DNA from: Heterobasidion occidentale
Taxonomy: Eukaryota; Basidiomycota; Agaricomycetes; Russulales; Bondarzewiaceae
Reading direction: 5' to 3'
Length of the DNA: 64,000 nt
NCBI GenBank assembly: GCA_039111635.1
Contig: JBCAQO010000010.1
Coordinates: forward strand, 620,001 to 684,000
The notes below the pieces were generated by a model that was given only the letters and a program-made list of their open reading frames with translations, was not told where the DNA came from and ran no database searches. The translations under genes were made by a program, and so were the position numbers. This document shows, piece by piece, positions 58,072 through 64,000 of this stretch (its first letter is position 1; every line of letters begins with the position of its first letter).

Positions 58072-58358
58072 TGTTACGAACTGCTCATTTGGTAACCCAA
58101 GAGTAACAGGTTCTTCCCTAGGTCGCACGATGGACTGAGGGGTGGACAAAGTCTCGACTATATCAGGCAATGATACAGGAGGGAATAATGTTTGTTTGTA
58201 TTCAAAGATACGAAGGGACAAAGGTACATCAGGAAAACCCTTCTGGGAAAATTGAGGGGTAATTATCCGTGAATTATCGCAAACATGATAATGTGGTCTA
58301 AAGTAGACATAGGTACTGCTAGGGCTCGCTAGGGCCGCAAATGTCACGGCGTGTCACA
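58072..58358 (-). mobile_element. Diverged LTR or LTR fragment, inverted
   Basis: Plus-strand positions 58072-58190 match the outer part of the 59713-60332 LTR (TGTTACGAACTGCTCATTTG..., GGTTCTTCCCTAGGTCGCAC, GATACAGGAGGGAATAATG), then diverge. The segment closes with GGCGTGTCACA, which read on the minus strand starts TGTGACACGCC, a usual Gypsy-type LTR start. Flanks (TTGGT and GCGAC) do not match, so it is either a related LTR without a preserved duplication or a truncated copy. Confidence 0.5.
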
Positions 58359-58416
58359 GCGACCGCCTGTGCGGCTTTGAGACTACCAACTACGCATTTG
58401 TCTCGTCATATATCTG

Positions 58417-59712
58417 CTAGAACACAGTAATGTATGTATGCCTATCAGTCCAGGGATTCACTGTTAGGACCGCGTCCTAACACGTGCTTCGCACGTGAAT
58501 GGATGGGCTGGTCAAGTGCTTCGGACTTGTTACAGACTCGGACCGCTTTCCATGACTCCTTACCATTTACATGCTGATGCATGAACGCTGACTTCTAGTT
58601 CCTGATTCTTGATGTGGACAGACATTGGTTCCTGACCCCCGTTCCTGGTTCTTGATCGATCGAAGATGTGGATGGACATTAGTGATCGGATTACTATATT
58701 TGGATACATGGCAGGTCGATGAGGCATTCTAGCTTACGGATCTCTCGATCGTTGACTTCGGTACCTGAGAAGCGCATGGACCAGATCTTGATCCTGCCCT
58801 AGACACTTCTGTACGTAAATAGCCGAGATGAGCTTCTAAGAAGCTCAGCTCGTTCACCTGTAATACACTCGATCTCTGCACTGCACCCGGCGTCTGGCTA
58901 CCTTCTTAGCCCACGCTTCGTGATCTCTGTCAGATCTGAGAAACTCTTTGCACGGTCTGACGAAGCACTGGACTCGTCTCCCTTCCTCCCCTCCCTCTAC
59001 TCATCCGCTTCTATACCGGGCTAGCTGCCTACCGCGTTCTCAGTTGGACACCTCCTCGTGTCATCTGTTGGACAGGAGAAGATCATCCGGTTCCTCCTCA
59101 TCATCGAGAAGACCTCGAAGATCACCTTCTCAATCTCTTCGAGAACAAAGCCGACAGCGACCCCGAGTTCCTCGAAAGAGCCCAAAGACGATCCATCGTC
59201 TTCATCCATTGGAGTCTACGACTATACGAACCAGTGGAGGTTTAGCCTAGGGACCCCTTCGTGCATCGGTGCACGTGATAGGTCTCCGACCTAACATTCA
59301 CATAGAATGTACTACACTCCTCCAGGACATTGAAGCTTGACCAATGCCGGGGAGCAACAGGTCCAAATTGAGGGAACAGGTAGATACTCCGTCAAACAGA
59401 TGCGACAGGAATGATGCTGGCATTGCGTCGGCCATTTCGGATTGAACGCGTGACCCTGTACATACCACTGTCGGATTCAGGAGCTCCCGGGAAGCGGGAG
59501 AACCATTCTACATATGTGAAATGTTCAGGAGGAGCTCCCTTCCCGAAATCGAACAGCTCGGACATTACGCTTGCGGAGAGTTGGAAGACCACTCGAACCT
59601 GTGCAACTCGGTATCCTATGCCAATGTAAGTGCCATTCACAAACAGACAGACGTGGATCTCACCTTGGACCCCATGTGCAACTCCCTCTCCTTCATCAAC
59701 CAAAATGGTATC
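58417..59712 (-). pseudogene. C-terminal fragment of a Plavaka-like (CACTA-related) transposase, interrupted by solo LTR 2
   Basis: Minus-strand frame from 59712 down: an ILVDEGEGVAHG segment, IGYRVAQVRVVFQLS, TYVEWFSRFPGAPESDSGMY, RSIRNGRRNASIIPV, then after an in-frame TGA RSIYLFPQFG and WSSFNVLEECSTFYVN. There solo LTR 2 (58462-59296) interrupts. On the other side of the LTR the same frame continues with PWTDRHTYITVF and a stop at 58417. Proteins with this YVEWF...GMYRV.RS.RNGRR.ASIIP pattern are abundant in Agaricomycete genomes as part of Plavaka-type transposons (from memory of the family, not a search). The N-terminal part is cut off at 59712 by an LTR retrotransposon. Confidence 0.6.
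58462..59296. mobile_element. Solo LTR 2 (835 bp) with TTCAC target-site duplication
   Basis: Begins TGTTAGGACCGCGTCC and ends CTCCGACCTAACA, flanked by TTCAC at 58457-58461 and 59297-59301. It differs in sequence from solo LTR 1, so it belongs to another family. It lies inside the transposase fragment; taking it out with one TTCAC rejoins the coding frame. Confidence 0.85.
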
Positions 59713-60332
59713 TGTTACGAACTGCTCGTTCAGTAACCCAAGAGTAACAGGTTCTTCCCTAGGTCGCACAGTGGACTGAGTGGTGGGCGAAGTCTCGACT
59801 GTATCAGGCGTTGATACAGGAGGGAATAATGATTGGCTCTAAGAATCCTGTATGTGTAGATACAGGGGGAACGAAGTACACAGTATGAAGACTGTGTAAG
59901 AACGAAGAGAATAGACTGAAGATCCTCAGCCTATTCTATGGGCCTTATATACTATATAGGGTATAGGGTAAGAGTCCGTGTGCTTCTCCAGGTTTCCATC
60001 CTAGGAGAGCTGTGGCCGCCGTCTTTCTCTGCCGGCGCCTACTCCTGTACTTCTCTAGTCGCACTGATCCATCATGGTGCGACGAGGTGCTTACCCATAA
60101 GCCCTAAGCCCATGGCATGTGAATGCCTTTCTTATTACTGTGTGAACTTCGTGAGCCTTGTGTCCCTCCAATATAGCCTCTACCGATGTCTTGAAGAACC
60201 ATCGGTCTTGTCGGCTCCTAAGGACATGCCGAATACCTTGATGTACGCTCCGTAGTGGAGCCGCCTAGCATGTGATGCTTGATCCATCGGTTAGACCGGC
60301 CACGAAGGGCCCCGATCGGTCAAGTCATAACA
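59713..60332 (-). repeat. 3' LTR (620 bp), inverted relative to solo LTR 1
   Basis: On the minus strand it starts TGTTATGACTTGACCGATCG and ends ...GTAACA, matching solo LTR 1 along its length with scattered substitutions. The minus-strand DNA immediately before it is purine-rich, which marks this as the 3' rather than the 5' LTR. Confidence 0.8.
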
Positions 60333-60346
60333 TTACCCCCTTTCTA
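60333..60346 (-). other. Polypurine tract next to the 3' LTR
   Basis: AGAAAGGGGGTAA on the minus strand, directly before TGTTATGAC. It would prime plus-strand DNA synthesis in an LTR retroelement. Confidence 0.7.
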
Positions 60347-60596
60347 GGTCCCAACTCCTGAGGGGACTACTCGCTTGAGCAGAAACGAGCTTCATCGTCA
60401 TTCCACGGACAATTGCTTTGTGGTCGTCAAAATGGATTGGGATGCGTCTTCCCAATATCACTTCGTTTTCTAGGGCGAAGACCGACCTACGTCGTTTACA
60501 ACGCCTAGGAGTTTTCCTTCTCCGTTGAGCTGTTTGATTTGAAGTTCGGGGCATAGCCACAATACCCTGTCCCTTCTCCCGGTGTTCTTCCTTCAC
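60333..60596 (-). CDS. Small basic ORF ending just before the polypurine tract
   Basis: 87 residues from an ATG at about 60596, Arg/Lys-rich at first (AQRRRKTPRRCKRRRS), then GRRIPIHFDDHKAIVRGM; it ends PLRSWDLERG. No domain recognised. It may be the end of a retroelement reading frame, and coding status is uncertain. Confidence 0.3.
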   Translation of the reverse strand: MKEEHREKGQGIVAMPRTSNQTAQRRRKTPRRCKRRRSVFALENEVILGRRIPIHFDDHKAIVRGMTMKLVSAQASSPLRSWDLERG

Positions 60597-61149
60597 CGCA
60601 CGTTTTGTGTGAGTACACTCCTAGAGTCAATAGGCAGTTACTCGACCAGGACTCCCTGGTAGGTTTGTTAAGCCAGTATTTTCTCTGGCGACGATGCAGA
60701 AAGGTGTTGTGCGAATGATTATAGGATGAAATAGAAACTCGTCTGTGGATGGGTGTGTGTCGTTCTTCTTCCAAAGTGCCGAAGGCCATGTCTCAGTGTT
60801 TCCAGGATAGATCTTCATCTCCTTGATCTCCGGTATCGAGGGGGACTCCAGGTGTGTGGGTTGATCGCTTTACAAAGGCTTAGGCCCACCAACCTATCAA
60901 GAATAGACTTTTCTTGACTTGTTTTGAGTCCGGCAAGACCCCTTTGAAGATCCCTAACTCTGTCAGCCCCATACGGTGGCCTTGTCAGGTTAGAGATTGA
61001 GTGTTCGTCCAGAGTTTGTTTTTCACTAAGGGTATTGGACACGAGGTAAGGCCTTTGAAGAATGGACTTTGAACCCCATGGTCTCTTGAATAGATCATGG
61101 TATCCACCTTGACGGTAATTATGCGGGGTCAGCGTAAGGTATGTCCTGG
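60597..61149. other. Retroelement internal DNA without recognised feature
   Basis: Only short discordant frames on the minus strand (such as 60815-61042); no copies of the 21-26 nt motif and no other repeat noticed. Confidence 0.45.
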
Positions 61150-62787
61150 TAGTTTAACGTCGTGCCGGACGTCCGTAGTTTTGCGTCTTTGCGGACGTCC
61201 GCTAGTTTATCCTTAAGTCGTTGCGGACTGAGGCTAGTTTATACATAAGTCGTTGCGGACTGCCCTGCTAGTTTATGCCAAGGTCGTTGCGGACCTATCC
61301 ATCTCCCAACGTAGGAGTACCTGTAAACAAGACAGCAGGCGTTTCTGCGCGCCGGAACATCCATCGGTGATACGCATAGGGCCATAGACCAGTTCCTCCT
61401 TCTTGACAGGGTTCCCATTGAGGAAGGATGGTGACGGTTTATACTATATCAAACCGGATAACTTCTAGAGTTGCGAGAATAGACTGGAAGCCTATTTTGA
61501 CACAACTCACATGGCCCTGTAGACAGAAGGGCAGCTCAGTTTATCGTCATGAAGGACGGCAACTAGTTTATAGTCATTGCGGATGTCCGCTATCGCCTGG
61601 CTTGAACCTCCCGAGCCTCGATAGATTTAATCCTCCGGGGTGAGGGTAGTTTAAGGTCATTTCGGACTAGTTGATGGTCAAGGTCGTGACCATCAACCAC
61701 GTCTCCTATCGCTTGAAGGAGTAAGTAGTTTATCGTCATTGCGGACTAGATCAACATCGTGGCGTCAACAACGATGTTATCGACATCTCCTATGCTGAAA
61801 GGAGTGGTAGTTTAACGTCTTTGCGGACGCAGCAATGCCAAAACATATCTCATGTTTGGACACTGCTCATGACCCTGTAATGAAAGGGTAATCCCAGTTT
61901 TAACGCCATGGAGGGCGTCCGTAGTTTATCGTCGTTGCGGACATGCGTAGTTTTACATCGTTGCGGATGACCACAACATGAGGCACGATCCCAGTTGCCT
62001 CTTGACTGGCCCTTGAAGCGGAATCCTTGCTTCGGACTTCAAGGGTAGAATGGGCGCACCATGGAGTAGTCGTGGTCTTTGTCGTCGAAAGATTGACAAC
62101 CCGCTCCATGTCCCCAAACCCCTCGCACGGAATTGAACCGTGTCGACCCCATATTCTTTTACTGTAGGGCGTATGGAATATGGAAGCGCCTCGACCTAGT
62201 CGGCAGGGTTCTGCAACGGTGGAGGCCCTCACTTCCACCGTCTGCCAGAATACAACCACGCTCCGAGGGTCTTGGTAGCTTTAGCGTCGTTCCGGACGGT
62301 AACTAGTTTATCGTCATTGCGGACCAAGCCTTTCGTAGTTTTACATCGTTGCGGATGTATTTTCTCCGTTTTGGGTACTAATGGAGTGCGGCCATCAGTT
62401 CCTGCATCGCAGATAGGGTCCCCTAATGCGGAAACGACCCTGTAAAACCGGAGATCCAAAGTGGGACGTCCAAGACACCTGTCAGACCTTGACAGCGAGG
62501 TTGATCCACCGTTCCCCAACGGCGGATATGCATCACGATTTCCCACCAATATTCATGCATCATTCATGTACCAGTTATGTTGTGAATCCTAAGGGCCTCC
62601 TAATGCGGAAAGGGCCCTGTAAAACTGGGGATCCAAGCGGGACGCCCGATTCGCTTGTCAGAATACCTCTTGACAACGAGAGTGTTGAATGCTTGTCCTT
62701 CATCTTGAGACCGGAGGGCTGCAACGCGAAATGGTCAGGTACTTCCCCTGCCTTCTTATCTTTTCACAGTTTAACGTCATGCAGGAC
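61150..62787. repeat. Array of 17 dispersed 21-26 nt motifs, TAGTTTA(N)TTGCGGAC type
   Basis: Copies at 61150-61170, 61176-61196, 61203-61228, 61235-61260, 61269-61294, 61537-61557, 61564-61584, 61647-61667, 61726-61746, 61808-61828, 61895-61916, 61922-61942, 61948-61968, 62276-62297, 62304-62324, 62336-62356 and 62767-62787. The ends are conserved (TAGTTT or CAGTTT, and GTC.TTGCGGAC or CATG.AGGAC); the middle varies in sequence and length. Most are 21 nt, three are 26 nt. Spacing is irregular, from 5 to over 400 nt, and all copies share one orientation. Open frames through the region are short. Function unknown. Confidence 0.85.
62421..62647. repeat. Direct repeat of about 50 bp, two copies
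   Basis: 62421-62471 and 62596-62647 share CTAATGCGGAAA, GACCCTGTAAAAC or GCCCTGTAAAAC, GGATCCAA (first copy GAGATCCAA) and GGGACG, about 175 bp apart. Related CCCTGTA...AAGGG pieces precede the CAGTTT-type motifs near 61515 and 61873. Confidence 0.65.
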
Positions 62788-62963
62788 GTCCGTTCCGGCG
62801 TCCTGTGCGTGAAACCGGTACCTGTGGTGCGGAGGGTCCTTTCCTCTCCGTCACCTTGTCTAATATCCTCCACCAATGTCTCCGTAGTCTCCGTACCCTT
62901 CGTCTGGTCTGTAGTAGGGGTCGGTGTCGTCGTAGTTACCGCCTTCGACCTCGTCCCAGGCGT

Positions 62964-64000
62964 CTAGTTCCGCTCGAGTCCAGGAAGTAGTTCGCTGAGT
63001 CGGGCGCTGGCGGATTGGAGTTCTTCTACCAATGTGTGGATGCGCTCCTTCAGGTCGATTATCTCGAGGACGGTTTGGAGTCGGCGAATCTCTTGGTCGA
63101 GTTCTTCTAGGACTGCTTCGCCTGGGCTGAAGGGTTGCCCTTGTTCTCTGGCTCCCTCGTCCCTCATTCCTCCTGTACCTTGGAGGATGCTCCTCATTGC
63201 TGCCTCCTGCGTCCTGCCCGGTGGATTGTCCTGCCGATATGGGAGGAAGGGCCTCTCGGTCCTTCGTGCCTGTCGTTGGACCGTAGCCCAGACGTATTCG
63301 GTCTGGGTGGATGCGTCTCGACTACTTGTAGCCGGTATCGCTCTGCTAGCTTCGCTCCATGGTTGGACGCGGAATGGGTCAATCCGAACGGGATGGGCGT
63401 GGGAGGAGTGTCTTGTGTCGGTGCGCGAGATGAGGGCGGGTAGGAGCTCCAGATTGACGAAGGAGGAGAACTCGTCCGGATGAATGAGTAGGGCGTAAGC
63501 CCCATTATTTCCTCGGGCGTACCAGGAGGCGGCCCTATGATCATCTGCATAGGCCAGAAGCCTGACCTGGTCGCTCGCGTCAGCGAGGCGTCGGGGTATG
63601 TCGTCGCTCTCGCTTCCTGGTTGCCCGCGGAGATGGTGGTGCGTTGGAGTAGGGCGTCTCCTAGTCCTTCCAACTCTCCGGGGTGCAGATCTCGACTACT
63701 GGTAGGGGGCCCTCTGGTCCTGGCAGTTGATGTACCAGCCGTTGCTGGTTCTTGTATACCTGCCTCAACAGTTGTAGGCGATGCCAGGTCCGAAGGGTTT
63801 CCTGATCTTCTTCCGCCTCTCGTTTCCTGCCTTGCGTCTCCTTGAGCCAACGCTGACGTCGGTCGCGGAGGCGTTGACGGAGCATGCCTTCCTTCTGCTT
63901 GACGTCCTTCATCGTGCTCGTCATGAGCTCTCTCAAACCGTGGTGAGGCTCGGGAACCCGTTCGATCTTCGACGGTGAGCGCGGTTTGGTGGACACTGAT
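62964..64000 (-). pseudogene. Decayed retroelement ORF region (gag-like position), partial
   Basis: From the window edge a basic, probably coiled-coil frame (MLRQRLRDRRQRWLKETQGR; ends ICTPESWKD at 63661) is followed by a different minus-strand frame that stays open from about 63700 to the stop at 62964. That second frame includes LLAYADDHRAASWYARGNNG, AYALLIHPDEFSSFV, ERPFLPYRQDNPPGRTQEAA and a predicted coiled coil with LEELDQEIRRLQTVLEIIDL and RIHTLVEELQSASARLSELL. One frame change is needed between them. I do not recognise the protein; no zinc knuckle, protease or polymerase motif is seen. Its place in the LTR element and its coiled coil would suit a structural (gag-like) protein, which is inference. 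Confidence 0.4.

Larger units (their letters stand above)
59713..64000 (-). mobile_element. LTR retrotransposon, 3' part, entering from the right window edge
   Basis: Reading the minus strand from the window edge: a decayed ORF region (64000-62964), a long non-coding stretch with the 17-copy motif array (62787-61150), a small ORF (60596-60333), a polypurine tract, then the 3' LTR (60332-59713). It was inserted into the transposase gene after GGTATC at 59712. The 5' LTR, gag and pol must lie beyond 64000 if present; no reverse transcriptase or integrase motif is visible here, so this could also be a large non-autonomous derivative. Confidence 0.65.

Noticed and set aside
61150..61294. CRISPR-like array
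   Set aside because: Motif copies are closely and irregularly spaced, spacers are not of uniform length, and the host is a eukaryote; no cas genes.

Overview
This is nuclear DNA from a filamentous basidiomycete, most likely an Agaricomycete. Genes are broken by many short GT-AG introns of about 50-110 nt, several with a clear CTNAC-type branch point. The window holds a family of NACHT-WD40 (NLR-like) genes with nearly identical WD repeats, two FAD2-type desaturases, and a right end made of nested retrotransposons and DNA transposons. No rRNA, functional tRNA or CRISPR array was seen.

Layout. (1) 0-21 kb is an NLR block. It starts with the 3' part of one WD40 gene (D, + strand, cut by the window edge). 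Two head-to-tail paralogues follow on the minus strand, A (3.4-8.7 kb) and B (15.2-20.6 kb), each C2-like / helical / NACHT / WD40 / short C-terminal tail. The 1-kb flank downstream of A and B is duplicated too, so the duplicated unit is larger than the gene. Long stretches without recognisable genes lie between. (2) 22-32.5 kb holds housekeeping or signalling genes: an AGC-type protein kinase with a decayed partial copy beside it, the tRNA dihydrouridine synthase DUS3, and a UBA/UIM/USP-fold protein whose catalytic cysteine seems to be missing. (3) 32.8-44.5 kb is a lipid-related block with two mirror-image divergent pairs: FAD2 desaturase with an HSL-type alpha/beta hydrolase, then a YheT/EMB8-type alpha/beta hydrolase with a second FAD2. 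The second pair lies in a visibly GC-richer domain (about 37-46 kb). (4) 46.5-49 kb shows no gene. (5) 49.1-54.65 kb is a fourth NLR (C, + strand), clearly dead: nonsense codons, frameshifts, a 725-bp inverted-repeat insertion in the WD40 array, and loss of its 3' end at transposon-like DNA. (6) 54.65-64 kb is a nested transposon region: a CACTA-like terminus, minisatellites, a solo LTR with AGCAC target duplication, and a Plavaka/CACTA-like transposase fragment. That fragment is split by a second solo LTR (TTCAC duplication) and cut again by an LTR retrotransposon that enters from the right edge. The retrotransposon's internal DNA carries 17 dispersed copies of a 21-26 nt motif that I cannot assign to any known function.

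How it fits together: the NLRs would be intracellular non-self or damage sensors (NACHT switch, WD40 recognition surface, C2/helical effector end). Repeat homogenisation and tandem duplication are visible directly. The DUS3, kinase, USP and lipid genes are conserved background genes.

Main caveat: single-nucleotide frame breaks, several of them in homopolymers, also occur in the conserved kinase, DUS3 and USP genes. Some apparent 'pseudogene' frameshifts may therefore be sequencing errors. All 5' ends of the NLRs are approximate.
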